NCBI RefSeq assembly: GCF_025370935.1
Contig: NC_133472.1
Span: 9,721,160 to 9,785,159 of the forward strand
Reading direction: 5' to 3'
Source of the DNA: Choristoneura fumiferana
Taxonomy: Eukaryota > Arthropoda > Insecta > Lepidoptera > Tortricidae
DNA: 64,000 bases
The position numbers were made by a program, and so were the translations under genes. Positions 43,034 through 56,434 of this stretch are shown one piece after another (the first letter of the stretch is position 1; each line of letters starts with the position of its first letter). Under the pieces are notes generated by a model, which ran no database searches, was not told where the DNA came from, and was given only the letters and a program-made list of their open reading frames with translations.

Positions 43034-43168
43034 CAGTCAGTCAAGTGTAAAAATATGAACTTATTCAACGTTTTAAAAACAAGTACCTTAGCCTTATTCT
43101 GACGCAATAATGCTGTAGTAACATATTTTTAGTGGTTCGAATAGATACTTATTTTTGCACTTGACTGA
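43034..43168. mobile_element. TA-flanked MITE (TACAGTCRAGTGTAAAAATA family), copy 2 (copy A)
   Basis: TA|CAGTCAGTCAAGTGTAAAAA on the left, TTTTTGCACTTGACTG near the right end, and the shared internal GTAGTAACATATTTT. The B counterpart starts at about 55213. Confidence 0.65.
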
Positions 43169-43469
43169 TTTTAGTGTATGAAAATACACACATTTATAAG
43201 AATACATTCGGGGTAAAGCATTAAACAGTCATCCTATAATAATTACATCATTTGTATTTTATTGAACTTCATTATAAAATTTAAATATTAGTGCCATTGG
43301 CATTGTCATTTCATGTAATAATTAAAAAACGAGTATGTTCTCAATCGTATTCTAATTTCGATTTCATAATAACAACAAACACTGCCTGAAAGTTGGAGAT
43401 TTTGGAAACAAAAAACTAGTGATATAAGATATATTATACCTTTAACTCAGCCAGGTACACCACTGTATG

Positions 43470-43712
43470 ACGACCGGATGGCCAAGTGGTCAGGAACATG
43501 ACTACGAAGCTTGAGGCCCGGGTTCGATTCCCGGCCGGGGCAGATATTTGTATGAATAATACGAATGTTTTTTCTCGGGTCTTGGATGTTTTATATATAT
43601 TTATCTATAAAAGTATGTTTAACCGTTGCCTATAGTATCCATAGTACAAGCTTTGCTTATATAGTTTGGGACTAGGTCAATTGTGTCAAGTGTCCCATGA
43701 TATTATTATTAT
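43470..43712 (+). repeat. tRNA-derived SINE with CGACCGGATGGCC head (copy A)
   Basis: An A-box-like GATGGCCAAGTGGTCAGG and B box GGTTCGATTCC, then a body with TAGTATCCATAGTACAAGC and GGGACTAGGTCAATTG, ending ATATTATTATTATA. One base is missing in the head compared with copy B (55513-55760). Confidence 0.75.
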
Positions 43713-44093
43713 ATAGTATAGGTAATTTACTTGTAAAAATATTTATATAACGTTTTAAACTTTCGTGATTCTCACTCATAGTCAAAATACCATATACGGG
43801 GTATTTTGACTAAAATATTTATAGTTATTATTAGGTTGTTTTGCCAGTGTTTAATCAAAAAATAAATAGATATGTAATATGAATAATGTGATTTTTGATA
43901 AGTTATTTATTGATTAATGTTACGATTATTCCGCAAGATTAGAAGAAATTCCGAAGGTTCCGCACAAAATTACAGATTGATATTCGGAAACTTCATAACT
44001 CCGCATGACCATACCTAATAAATATGAAAATTACAATATTTTATTTAAAAGCTTCCCGTTCTGTCTTCGAAATGTCTGCAATCCCATGACGGC

Positions 44094-44357
44094 TCCCATA
44101 ACGGCAAGTGGACAAACGCGGATGTGTTTTTAGTGGATAGTTCCCTTAAAGTGAAAGAGCCGCGCATAACTTTCCACGAAAAGTATGCAGATTTTATCAG
44201 AGACTGGTATTCGGATGGTATGGGCTTGTTCAATGGAGGTGTAAATGTGATTCTGAGTCGACCGCTTTCAAAAGAAGCGATGCTGAATTACAGGTTCATT
44301 ATCATTAGACAGGCCTTTGCATCCAGAGACGTGGTTTCAGTGCAAGGGAGAGTGTAA
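44094..44357 (+). other. Unrecognised coding-like segment, copy A version
   Basis: Counterpart of 56104-56412. The frame is open from about 44120 to TAA at 44355-44357. It carries KVKEPRITFHEKYADFIRDW and RFIIIRQAFASRDVVSVQGR. Just upstream the frame is disturbed relative to B by one extra G (GACGGCTCCC) and one missing A (GGCAAGTGG), probably contig-end errors. One residue differs downstream (Ser for Gly). Confidence 0.4.
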
Positions 44358-44724
44358 TTTCTTAGTGTGTGGTATATACAGGTGGCACATTTTGAAGTTC
44401 CAGATTATTTTTAACTAAATCATGTCATGTGTAGTCGTGGGTCCTTCTTAGAAGTAACTAGTTACGTTATGAAATAGCCCACATGAATAGAGCAAACGGA
44501 TTTAGAAAAAGAATAATATACTGTCATTCTTTTTCAAATTTTGTTTTAATCTCTTAGTAACAAATCAAATAGTAATGAAGCTGGACAATAATTAAGAACG
44601 ATTTATTGAACGGTTCGAAAGTTTTTATTTGAACTTAGATGAACTAAATCACACTAACGTGAAGTTTTGTACAGAAAAAAAAAGCAAGTTGTAATACATT
44701 TTTAACTAAATAATAGTTAGTAGC

Positions 44725-44824
44725 NNNNNNNNNNNNNNNNNNNNNNNNNNNNNNNNNNNNNNNNNNNNNNNNNNNNNNNNNNNNNNNNNNNNNNNNNNNN
44801 NNNNNNNNNNNNNNNNNNNNNNNN
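44725..44824. other. Assembly gap, exactly 100 N
   Basis: A fixed-size placeholder joining two contigs. Both sides belong to the same duplicated block: the left contig ends with sequence matching 56800, and the right contig starts with sequence matching 32649. Confidence 0.99.
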
Positions 44825-45134
44825 AACAAATTTTTAAGTAGCAACAATTAATTTAAAAAAATTAAAGAGTTTCTTTACCGCCAAATACGACAATTACGAC
44901 ATTTATTTATAGATATCATATTGTTTAAGGTCTTACAGTTATCTTGTTACTTATTTACCGCAGTGCAATCTTATACATTATACACTGATAATTAAATTCA
45001 ATAAATGTTATTCTCGCTACAAATTCATGTAAAGAAAAATATATTTATTCTAATTAAAAAAGTGTTATACAGCACAAACATTATAGATCCTATTTACTAC
45101 GCACCTTTTTGATAAAAATAAATGCTTACTTGTA

Positions 45135-45267
45135 CAGTCAACGTCATAAATAAGTGATCACTTTTGTACCTTGTCACTTTAACATTATGTTCGAAAGCCA
45201 TTCGAAATTGTGTAAAGACTGGAAGCAACAAGCTACAGAAAAGATCACTTATTTATGACGTTGAATG
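45135..45267. mobile_element. TA-flanked mariner-type MITE (copy B)
   Basis: Same element as 32962-33095, one base shorter inside. Confidence 0.8.
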
Positions 45268-46169
45268 TACTGGTCTTATTCTTATTAAACTTGTACTTCA
45301 AACCTGCTCTCTAATAATCATTGTGTATATATGTGTGTATGTAGCAATGCAAAATTACAGCTTCCGAGCTAACACTTTATAAGCTAGTGACAAACGGACA
45401 GTCGGACAGAACGACGACAATGCCAAAGCTATAACGGTTTCTTGTAGTACCTGAGGCTGTATTGTCTTAGGTCTAGCGAGCGTATCCTATACCGTGTCAA
45501 CCGTGTCACAGAAAGAAGCATTGTAAATGTTTTTGATTCCAAGAGTAAGACAATAAGGCCTCTGGACAATACGGTATTTGACTATTTTGTATATGTTTTA
45601 TAAATTAAAAATTCACAATGCCTGTTATCGAATAGAGAAACAATTTTTAAGCAACCTTTACAAATAACAAAGTTAGAATGGTTAGAAATTCAAGATTAAA
45701 CAGAGAAAGACATACTGGCATGTGACGTCACACGCCAGTACCGCCATACTTACTTGCTGCATAGAGAAAAGCGTTTGAATAAGAGACAGGTTTACAGATT
45801 TTTCAAAAAATCACTATAAATCCAATTTTGAACCGATTTAAATTTTCTCTTCGCTAAACACTATCTGTATCAAAATAATATTAAGATATGGCAAATTAAG
45901 GAGTTGTCAAATACCGTATTAGTCAATAACTTTCAAAACCTTCTGGGTGGCAGATTCCATATTTCTCCATCTTGATTTGGGTGTTATTTGCAGCACAGCA
46001 TCTCCATCAAGCGTCGCCACATTATTTATGGGCATCCTCTTTTGTGTTAGCCAATGCCCGTTGCAGCAGAGCATAATATTGATCTGATTTAATTAACTCT
46101 TTTCCAGGCACAGTGCATATATCTACCACATGAATGTATACAAATATTCAACCTTGTTTTTACAAATAT

Positions 46170-46734
46170 GTATGTGTCGGCGGCCGATCGTAAAATCCGC
46201 CAGATCACGAAATTACAGGCCATGTCGTGAATGGCGCCATTTCATGAATCGGCTAAGGGGCTTCCGCCATATATCGTTCAAAACTCACCGTTTAACGGTT
46301 ACCTAGTGACGTTTAGGCAGATCATGAAATTCCTAAGCATATTATGAAACACCCGCCATTTCATGATTTTGGCAGTTTAGACAGATCATGAAATTCCTAG
46401 GCATATCATGAAACGCCGCCATATCGGTTCTGGCACTTCGCCGGCCGCTACCGCGGCACGCTCGCTTCGCTCGCTCGGCTCGTGCGTTGTGGTTGCAATT
46501 CATACTAACAACTCCTTGCTTCGCTCGTCGTACCTAAAATTTTCTCTTTCGGCATTATCACTAGGCTAGGAATATCGAGGAATGCGTTGCTCTAATCGAT
46601 CTGCCGTATTATTTTTCAGGCACATCGTGATATGCCTGGCCAACTTTTAGGCATATCATGAAAAGGCACCATTTCACGATATGCCTAGGAATTTCGTGAT
46701 CTGGCGGATTTTACGATCGGCCGTCGACATATAC
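46170..46734. repeat. Foldback element with repeated GATCATGAAATT motifs (copy B)
   Basis: Counterpart of 34002-34568. A few substitutions in the GC-rich centre (CACTTCGCCGGCC against CCCTCCGCCGGCC) and two one-base deletions. Confidence 0.75.
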
Positions 46735-47365
46735 AATCAACCGAAGTCATGAAAAATATTATTCGTTTATAAATTAAGCCATCGTAGGAGTCGTAGGAAA
46801 CAATATAAAACTATGATTCATTTTGTGGTTGGGTATCTAAATTCACGAGGCCTGGAAAAGGGTTAATGTATTAAATACAGTCACTGGCTCAAGAATATAC
46901 CCATAAATTCAAGAACATCTTGCGGTTCAACTATTTGTCATCTGATAATAAAGGAAATCAAACAAATTATATTGCTGTGTACAAATGCATACTCATACAT
47001 TAAAATGCTTTGAATTTAATGATATCTCTGGCCCTTTCTCCTTGTATAAAATGATCATACTGTGAAACATCCGTCAACAGCTCATATAACATAGTCGTAA
47101 TTCATCTGTATATACTCACATTAATTTACTATCATTACATTTGTAATTTTGATTATTGCTTTTTAACATTATTTTTGAATTATAGTATAAGATGTATACT
47201 TTAGTCAAAACATAGACATGTATGTGTAGCATACATATACGAGAGCTCAGGCGCAGGGAAATATTTTGCCAAGCCACTCCTTTATTAAGGGCGTACCGTA
47301 CTTGTTACGCTGCTGCCAGAATGCTGGCTGGATACTTCAAAGTAAATTATTTTGTGTTATACATA

Positions 47366-47704
47366 CAGGATGTCCCAAGACCATGCCACATGGAGAGAAA
47401 GTATCTTTAATTTTGTAGATAGACAATTTTACTGCAAGGAGATTTCATTTTGATTTTTAAAACAATTGAGATTTAATTTTGATTTTGAAAACAAGCCTTT
47501 TGATCGGTGTCATAAAATTACGGGCGTTTTTTTTTTACTATTTCTCGAGTTCGATTCCCGGTTCAGACAGGCGATTATTCAAAACTCTTTGAATGCAGTT
47601 AAAATAGTTTTCAAAATCAAAATTAAGTCTCCTTTCAGTCAAATTGTCTATCTACAATATTTAACATACTTTCCCTCCATGTGGCATGGTTTTGGGACAC
47701 CCTG
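47366..47704. mobile_element. Inverted-repeat DNA element, CAGGRTGTCCCAA ends (copy B)
   Basis: Counterpart of 35202-35540, TA-flanked in the same way. Confidence 0.75.
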
Positions 47705-48266
47705 TATGTATAAAATTTTAGCAAAAATTAAACCCACTGCAAAAAACATGAAAATAATTTTCTACTCATTTGAATTCGGTTCCTCAGCACAAGCCAGCAG
47801 AAGTGATAAAGTCTCACTCCACTCCATTCCTACTGGCGCCGGTAAATATTTTCATTATTTTTGTAGTAGTTATAATTTTTTTTTCTGTTTTTATTGTAAC
47901 TAATCCAAGTTATAGCAACGATTCTTCACCGTTTACAAAATATTGCTTTCAAATCAATCCACCGTCTTCCAGTAATCGGTGAATATTCTTTAAAAAAATA
48001 GGCACCTGTAGGTACAGTCGAACTTTGAACCTTCTCTTTTTTTATTCGGTTATAAAATAGTCTAATATCGTAGATGTTACTTACTTATGTATTACATTTT
48101 CTATCTAGTAATTCCGAACTAAATCATTTTAACCGCTAACCCTAAATGGGAACAGAACAGAGCGGCGGGACTACGTAAGTACAATATCAGACTATTTTTA
48201 GCACAAAATCATTTGTAGTTTACGATTTATGAGTCCAGCCGTCATTCAGACCGCATAATACGCCCA

Positions 48267-48416
48267 TAAGCCCAGTTTAGACGTGCAAGGAAAAACGTTC
48301 AAATTGCATTACAATGGGGCGCTCGATTAACCACTTTATTTATACTCGTTCGCTTTACGGGCGCACAATGTAGAGCAACGCGCACGATTTTTATTGCAGG
48401 TCTAAACTGGACTTTA
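48267..48416. mobile_element. MITE of the TAAGCCCRGTTTA family (copy B)
   Basis: Counterpart of 36109-36258, apparently identical. Confidence 0.7.
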
Positions 48417-49006
48417 AGAAGTACCTACTTACTTGAGAAAAACCAAACCTAGCTCCCCTGCTATTAAAGTGTATAATCCCCTTGCCTAATCTCCCCTGCT
48501 ATTAATATTAAAATATAAGCTTGCTGTTAGAGCGAGACAATACAAATAGCAATCAGGCTGAGTGAGTATGCAATTACCTAGGGGTCACGCTCGCGAACCC
48601 AAGATTTTGGAAATGTTTCATACATACAGTTAGGTACAGTTTAATTGGATTTGTATCCTTAATTGCTATAATAGGTATGGTTTTTTATATTGTTCTGTCA
48701 GTTGATTTGGTTGAACTTGAAAAGAGCTGATGATCTATAAACCGCTGAAAAGTAGGGGGTATTGCCTTATTGCCTAGAGACGACATGATTAATCCGACCC
48801 TGCTTGCTTTACAAGAATACTCATAGCAAACAATTAAAGACAATTACATTATATAATTATCAAAAATTCAGAATACTTAAACGTAAACGAACTAAGTCTT
48901 AAGATATCCTTGGCGATTGTTCTTTGCCAAATGGCCGGTGAATAAGCAAACTAATCAAAATTATGATGCATCGAGTTATGAGCTGGTAATGTATGTTTCC
49001 TTGCAG

Positions 49007-52000
49007 CAATACGCTGGCCAAATCCTTACCTGCAACACTTCCGTCACATTCATATTGCAGCAACGAATTGAAGGCACGAGAAATAGAAAACTCCCCGATT
49101 AGTAAAGGTCTCAACTGGACATTGGAATCTGCAGCTTCACCAAGGTCCACTAGCAGAAGCACAGACAGTCGAAACTCAAGTCATTCGTCACAATCTCCTA
49201 ATCTATCAAGACTAAACCAATCAAACCACATAAATGAAGAAAACAAATCCAGAGTTGTTCTATTTTACTTAATTCCCATTGTGATGATCGTAGCCGCCCT
49301 GGCGTTTTATTGCCAACAGTCCTCTCTGGCGATTAATGATGTTTATGATGAACTAAGATTTCATACTGACCTAAATGAACTAGGAGCTAAATATAAAGTT
49401 GGTGGAAACTCCATTCTGAAGATACAAACAGGTGCTGTACTATTCCTTCACCAGCAACGCAAGTTTTACTGCAACTATTTTATGTATCTTAATGTTTACT
49501 ACAACTTTCTTCTAACAATTCCAGGAATATCGACAATATACAAAAGGGAAGACACAACAGGCTGTTTAATATTTGTCTATAACAGTATGAGCGAGAACTT
49601 TGATCCGATCAAGTTTGATGGCTTTGTTAATAATGTTGCATCGAAAGCGGCGAAATTTCTACGTAAGTAACCTTAACCAAATCTGTCGTCATTGCCCTAT
49701 AAGTACATTTAAATCATTTGATTCTTGCTCCACCATAGAACGTCCTCGCAGCAAGTTGCATAATGATTTTCCATGTCAGGCAATGCAAATATAACATCGC
49801 TATAAGGCTGCGTTTCAGAGATGTGCGAGGATGTGTTGCGTGCGAGGAAATTGTTTTTCGTGAACCAATAGAAACACATCATTTACCTAGCCTCTCTCCG
49901 CTCAGTTGTTTCCCCCAGAGCTATGCTGTGCGAGGATAGGTTAGGGAGGGGGGGGGGGTTATAGCGGTGTACGGGGCGTAGCGGGGCAAGCCTTACGTTA
50001 CGCAGCTCGAAGCAAACACCGTATAAGCTGTCAAATGCGTCGCTATGATTGGGCGTTAGTCGGCGTGTTAGCTTCATTTCATAGGCGAGCCACGCCATTT
50101 CGGCAGGCGTTTGTGTGATATAAACAAATATATCAAAACCAATGTTTTTCTTAAAAAAAATAAAGAAATTGAACAGCAATCCTTTCTAAAACGTACTTAT
50201 GTACTGTAATGTGTTATAGTTTATTACGAATCAGTTCCCTTCCGGATTTCTTAATCAAAAAGCACAAGGTCATTGAATCAAAGGGAAAATACCGCCAGTT
50301 TGTGTTTAATTTTGAATGAGCCGGTGGGGCATAGTGGGGTATGGTGCCTGGGGCAAAGTGGGGCACAGTATTTGGATTATAAAAAAGTATAGTTAGTGAA
50401 AAGTGTTGTAGTTTTTTTTTAACTGTCGTTCGTTAGTTGCTAAGAAATAAAACTATTTCACTCGTTTCGTTATTTATTATGGCCACCCCCAATGCCCCAT
50501 AGGAGACCCCACTTACCCCTACACGCGGCATAGCGGGTCAAATGCCTTTTGTCATTAAAATATTCGCATCTCGTAGATTAATTACGTTCTTATTAACATA
50601 AATGTCTCCATAGTCATACGCAATGAATTAAGCTATGATTCTAAGTTAACACTTTAATTCTAATCACATTATTTATTTTGGTATTTAGGGATGTTTAAAC
50701 GTTAATTAGCCTTCTATGCCCCTCCCCCCTCCCATTACCCACTAAATAAACAGTTTCTATTGGTTCGTGAAAAACACATTCCTCGCACATTTCTGATGGA
50801 AACGCAGCCTTAGTCTTGTAGCCCGAAAAAAGTGTATTTTCCACAAATGTTCCGAATTTATTGAAAAGTCGCTAATCTTAAATTTATGAGAAACTAGCTT
50901 TTGCCCGCGACTTCGTCCGCGTGGAATAGTATCTTTGGAAAGTATTTAATTTATTTAGGGTACCTATTCTGTCAATAATAGCACATAGAAACTTCTACGG
51001 TTTACTGAAAATAACCTATTTTAATACATTGCTTTATATCTAAACTAATTTTTTTTGTTCTTCCATTCTTTGGTAAAACATAAGTATTCTACCCTGCCAA
51101 CACAAAAGGACTAATTCTTCATAGTGAGCTCTTGACATCTTACGTCCTGTATTGTAAGTTAGGAGGGTAGGATTATAATTAAGACGGCATTCTTACTAAG
51201 CATTGCTACACATATTTCTATACTTATAGTAAATTTGTTTGGAATTCCTTACGAACTTTCATCCCCATATTTTCAAGTAGGTATGAAAAATGACGAAATT
51301 TGAAAAGAGCCGGAACAAATGTTTTTTAGGGTTCCGTACCTCAAAAGGAAAAAATGGAACTCTTATAGGATGACTTTGCTGTCCGTCCGTCCGTCTGTCT
51401 GTCAAGACCCTTTATCCCGTAAACGTGCGGAGTATTTATCGAGTTGAAATTAAAACCCTAAACTCAAAAAAAGTTATAGGGTACTTTCGGCTGTCCTAGA
51501 AACTTGAAATTTTGTATAAAGGAAGCTCTTACAGCAAATTTTATTCCCTTTATAGCAAAATAAGTAAGAAAAATCTGAAAATCATAATTTTTCATGTTTG
51601 ACTGTCTATGTTAATAAGCCATGTAAAATGACCCCACATTGCGTACATTTTGCTTATGAGCTTGGCTCTGCTAACACTTGATATTCATAAAAACCTATGC
51701 ACGGAACCCTTGACGCGCGAGTTCGAGTCGATTTTAACCGGTTTTAAGAAGAAGAAGAATTTAAAATAACGCTCGAACAATTATTTATCTCTTATCACGT
51801 GCCCAAATACCAAGTTTCATAAAGAAACATCGATTTATCTTCGATAATGACGACCTTCCATATGAGCTTTCATCCCCTATTTCATCCCCTCACAGGTCGA
51901 ATTTTCAAAAAAGCTAAAACAAATACCGACTTATTTCTTATTAAGTGCCTAAATGCTTCATGTTTCATGGTTTTATTTCCAACAGCGACGAACTTCCCCC

Positions 52001-53778
52001 ATATAAACTTTCACCCCCTATTTCAACCCCTTAAAGCCTTTTTTTCGCGATAAAAGATAGCCTATGTTCTTTCCCATGGTCTATTCTATCTCTGTACCAA
52101 ATTTCATCCAAATCGGTTCAGCGGTTTTTGCGTGAAAGCGTAACAGACAGACAGACAGACAGACAGACAGAGTTACTTTCGCATTTATAATATTATAGTA
52201 TGGATTGTATAGTCTGATATTATTAACCGTACCTAGGTAGTAACGAATTTATTGAAAGGTAAGGCCGCCCCGAAATATTTGAGTATCTCGCTCACTACCT
52301 GGGCCAATCAACTTTTTTACCGACACTAATTTTTCAAACAATTGCAGATTTTTGTAAGTAAACATGTTTTTTCTGTAATTTAATAGATGGTGTACATGAA
52401 TACATGCCATCCTACGTAAGTTCAACCTATTATACCGTGAAATATCTTGTTGGAAGTACAATTTTTTGGTAACGCAGGAGACGCCCAAAGTGTCGGTAAA
52501 ATAGTTGATTGGCCCATCAACGTTATTTGTTATTTCTGATGGCGACTGTACAGGCATTACTCAGTTTGGGATTAGGATGTGTCGTATGATATTTATTTAT
52601 TATTTATTAATTGGCAGGCAACGACAATGTCTCGGTTCAATACTTGGTGGTAGAAGGCTCAGACCTGAAGATGCAAAGTCATTCTCAGCTAGTGAAGGCA
52701 TACCGGGAAGACATGGCCAAGACGGGCGTACTCCTCATAAGAGACGTGGAACACGTGCCCTCTCCCCTGGCAATGGCCTTCCATTATTACTGCGACGAGT
52801 TCAACCCGCTAGTTAAAAAGAGCGCCGTATTTTTCACATTGAACAGCGCCAAATGCCATAATTCAGGTTAGTATACCTAATAAAAAAAAAGGCCGGCAAC
52901 ACACTTGTGACTCTTCTGGTGTTGCAGGTGTCCATGGGCGACGGTAATCGCTTATCACCAGGCGATCCGTTTGCTCGTTTGTCCCCTATTCCATAAAAAA
53001 AGGAAATCAAGCCCGGCAAACTTTATGTAATGTCCGCTCTACATGTTGACTGCGGGGTTGCTTGCATGCACTGGCCAGAGCACGTCAAGTTCTTTGCCTA
53101 CCTTTTGGCGCTGATTCGTTGGCTAGAACACGCGAATAAAACGTAAGACTACTGTTCCATGGATGTTCCATGGATGCTTGTGTGAAAAATTGAAAGTTGG
53201 CAACCAGTGGGTTACTTTATCAAGAAAAGGTAAACCAAAAATATATGACAAGATATATATATTTGTCAAGAGGGCGCTATTGTTCTTATTTATATGGCAA
53301 TAGTTCAGTATAGTCGGAACGGAACACTGCGAATTGGTCACTATTGGTCAAATATTCGGTGCCCATAGGGCAATTATATTCAAATTGAAATGCAGAAAGT
53401 GACTTATTGGAATCACTTTCAGAGTCAGACGTGTCACGGTGTCGGAGCCAACTTCAATCACGAACTTGTCCACGTGGATATCAATTATATGATCTGATTA
53501 CCTATAGTAGTTTTCTATTTTGATTACATGGTCGCAACAGCTTTTAACATAACACTCAAATTTGTAACATCTTCTGAGGTCATTAGAAAATACGAGCCTC
53601 TGATCCCAAAATAAGTGTTATCTTAACGAATGATCTCATGTTTCCAGATGAGAAGTCATCCCATGCGACCGTAGAGAAATGTCTGAAGGAGAAATGGAGT
53701 ACTATCCCAAAGGACAACATTGGACCTCTTCTTACCAGAGTTGTGAGCATTGTGGTGGATGTCACCAGTGGGTTTTGA
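49007..53778 (+). CDS. Second set of LAP1-like exons 3-5, probably an assembly duplicate
   Basis: Exons 49007-49662, 52618-52866 and 53648-53778 have the same lengths (656, 249, 131 nt), splice sites and reading frame as 36849-41601. Differences are minimal: one amino-acid change after the membrane segment (CQQSSL for CQQSTL), and silent changes such as GGA for GGG at the putative exon-internal acceptor and TTT for TTC before the stop. Exons 1-2, with the start codon, are absent: copy B starts after them at the gap. It encodes membrane segment plus lumenal domain. A real paralogue would need its own 5' end, and none is visible. The simplest reading is the other allele of the same gene. Annotating it separately would inflate the gene count. 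Confidence 0.75.
50893..52206. repeat. Interspersed retroelement-like repeat with nested insert (copy B)
   Basis: Counterpart of 38713-40026, with the (CAGA)n tract near 52145-52171 and the same nested TAGGGTTCCG unit. Confidence 0.6.
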
Positions 53779-53970
53779 TAATTGTTCTACTGACTACAGT
53801 TCGAGAGCTGGTAGACATATTTAGGTAGGTTTCGAGGTAAGCGTTAAACTTGTCCTAAACCTCTCTTAAAATACCCTGACACAGAGATGCTGATGCAAAC
53901 CTGATTGGGGAGTAGTGGGGATGAATCAACCCTTAGTTACATTTTCAAAGTTTATAGTTCTGGTTAAAGT

Positions 53971-54177
53971 AAGGTCTCTACCCACTGCACCGTGTCATGC
54001 CATGACCGTAATAGTGTTAGGAACCGAATGTCAAGCGCATACTTGACACGGCACGGCGACGGTTGGTAGGGAAACATGCTAGTGGGCAGTCCCATACTTT
54101 TCGATAAAAAGAATATTTTTTCCTGACAGTTTGGTATTACGGTCATGTTAGTTACGGTGTAATGGGTAGACCCCTTT
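53971..54177. mobile_element. MITE, GGTCTCTACCCACT family (copy B)
   Basis: Counterpart of 41794-42000. Confidence 0.7.
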
Positions 54178-55066
54178 ATAGGAGAGGTGTAGGACAAGAT
54201 TTCACCAAAAATTTCAAACAACTATAGCTACTGGTTATCCAGTATTCGGTAGACGCAGTATCATTTTAAAATTACTTGTTTATGGTTTAACTTACTACAT
54301 AGTTAGCTATTGAACAGCAGTTCACCAATGATACAACCTTCATAATGTCTCCTTAACTCTTAAATGTGTGGTGTAAGATGCAGCCAAATTTATCAAAAAA
54401 AAAATTAAGCATTAATTTTTATTTCGTTTTTTTAGTGTTACGGTTAAGAAAACTTGAATTTTTACGTATTTATTATTTTTATGGTGGCGATGCTGTATTT
54501 TAAAAACACTTTAAGAACAAAATAATGGTACTTAATGCATAAAAATTAAAAAAAAGTTTTTTTTTTAACAGTGTGGGTGATTTTGCTAAATATTTTTATT
54601 ACACATTTCGATTATACTCGTACTGTGTAGTAACCTCAATTTTTCTGACCTTTTCAGTTTTTCGCTTTTATCTTTTAAACTAAGCAGATTATACGATATG
54701 GTATACCTAGATAATGTGCTAAGTTTAAGAGGTCAAAGCGAAAATTTTAAAAATTCTGTCTCTAAGAATTCCCTTAACTTCGGAATACTTTTTTCCGATA
54801 GATTTACTGGACAACGTATTCCAGTGACAAGTAAATTGTGTTCCAAAAACGTAATTTTATATAGGTAGCTTAATCAATATGTAGTATTATGCTAGTATTT
54901 TTCTTCCACAGTGAACTATATACATAAATAAGCAATAATTTCAATGATATAATGGAAAAAGAAGAAAGTACTTAAACAATTAATTAAGTAAATAATTCAA
55001 GAGTTTTAAAATAGTATTATACAAACGAAATGAGAATACCATTCGAAAGTAACGTTAGCACGTAAA

Positions 55067-55208
55067 GTCGAACAAATTTAATCATGACCCAGAGTGAAAC
55101 CTTTGTGTCATGTTGACACCTCATACTTTTGTCAAGGAAATCATAGTGAAATTGATTTAATTGATTATGAAAAGGTACCACCCTGGGTCATGATTAAATT
55201 TGTTCGAC
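55067..55208. mobile_element. MITE with 26-bp perfect inverted ends (copy B)
   Basis: Counterpart of 42888-43029. Confidence 0.8.
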
Positions 55209-55512
55209 CGTACAGTCAGTCAAGTGTAAAAATATGAACTTATTCAACGTTTTAAAAACAAGTACCTTAGCCTTATTCTGACGCAATAATGCTGTAGTAA
55301 CATATTTTATATATTAGTGGTTCGAATAGATACTTATTTTTGCACTTGACTGATTTTAGTGTATGAAAATACACACATTTATAAGAATACATTCGGGGTA
55401 AAGCATTAAACAGTCATCCTATAAATAAATATAATAAATAAATATTTGGAAACAAAAAACTAGTGATATAAGATATATTATACCTTTAACTCAGCCAGGT
55501 ACACCACTGTAT

Positions 55513-55760
55513 GACGACCGGATGGCCAAGTGGTCAGGGAACATGACTACGAAGCTTGAGGCCCCGGGTTCGATTCCCGGCCGGGGCAGATATTTGTATG
55601 AATAATACGAATGTTTTTTTCTCGGGTCTTGGATGTTTTATATATATTTATCTATAAAAGTATGTTTAACCGTTGCCTATAGTATCCATAGTACAAGCTT
55701 TGCTTATATAGTTTGGGACTAGGTCAATTGGTGTCAAGTGTCCCATGATATTATTATTAT
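55513..55760 (+). repeat. tRNA-derived SINE with CGACCGGATGGCC head (copy B)
   Basis: Counterpart of 43470-43712 with the fuller head: GATGGCCAAGTGGTCAGGGA and the B box in CCCCGGGTTCGATTCCCGG. Confidence 0.75.
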
Positions 55761-56103
55761 ATAGTATAGGTAATTTACTTGTAAAAATATTTATATAACG
55801 TTTTAAACTTTCGTGATTCTCACTCATAGTCAAAATACCATATACGGGGTATTTTGACTAAAATATTTATAGTTATTATTAGGTTGTTTTGCCAGTGTTT
55901 AATCAAAAAATAAATAGATATGTAATATGAATAATGTGATTTTTGATAAGTTATTTATTGATTAATGTTACGATTATTCCGCAAGATTAGAAGAAAGTTC
56001 TGAAGGTTCCGCACAAAATTACAGATTGATATTCGGAAACTTCATAACTCAGCATGACCCATGTACCTAATAAATATGAAAATTAAACAAATATTTTATT
56101 TAA

Positions 56104-56412
56104 AAGCTTCCCGTTCTGTCTTCGAAATGTCTGCAATCCCATGACGCTCCCATAACGGCAAAGTGGACAAACGCGGATGTGTTTTTAGTGGATAGTTCCC
56201 TTAAAGTGAAAGAGCCGCGCATAACTTTCCATGAAAAGTATGCAGATTTTATCAGAGACTGGTATTCGGATGGTATGGGCTTGTTCAATGGAGGTGTAAA
56301 TGTGATTCTAGGTCGACCGCTTTCAAAAGAAGCGATGCTGAATTACAGGTTCATTATCATTAGACAGGCCTTTGCATCCAGAGACGTGGTTTCAGTGCAA
56401 GGGAGAGTGTAA
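56104..56412 (+). other. Unrecognised coding-like segment (terminal exon or gene relic)
   Basis: Open from just after an in-frame TAA near 56101 to TAA at 56410-56412, about 100 codons, without a clear initiator ATG. It reads protein-like: WTNADVFLVDSSLKVKEP, then ITFHEKYADFIRDWYSDGMG, LFNGGVNVILGRPLSKEAM and RFIIIRQAFASRDVVSVQ. I do not recognise the family. The lack of a start suggests a last exon, but I could not find upstream exons between 53779 and 56100. The copy A version shares the frame with one silent and one replacement change. The Tc1 element begins 22 bp after the stop. The opposite strand is also partly open (56100-56288), so strand is not proven. Confidence 0.4.
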
Positions 56413-56434
56413 TTTCTGTAGTGTGGTGTATATA

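Larger units (their letters stand above)
32649..44724. repeat. Large duplicated block, copy A (12.1 kb), ends at the assembly gap
   Basis: It starts AACAAATTTTTAAGTAGCAA and runs collinearly with 44825-56800. It ends ATAGTTAGTAGC immediately before the Ns, the same 12-mer that ends at 56800 in copy B. The last 700 bp of copy A shows many one-base deletions relative to B, as expected of a poorly covered contig end. Copy A has a segment of about 150 bp at 43241-43403 that is missing or replaced in B (55418-55447). Confidence 0.95.

Noticed and set aside
43470..43545. tRNA-like gene with a good B box
   Set aside because: It is followed by a retroposon body and a TATTATTA tail; copy B confirms the whole unit. 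It is a SINE.
44045..44233. Minus-strand ORF of 62 codons, also at 56100-56288
   Set aside because: Shorter and less protein-like than the plus-strand frame across the same bases, and the copies disagree near its end.
49007..53778. A second, paralogous torsin-interacting gene
   Set aside because: It lacks exons 1-2 and a start, is nearly identical, and begins at the assembly gap.
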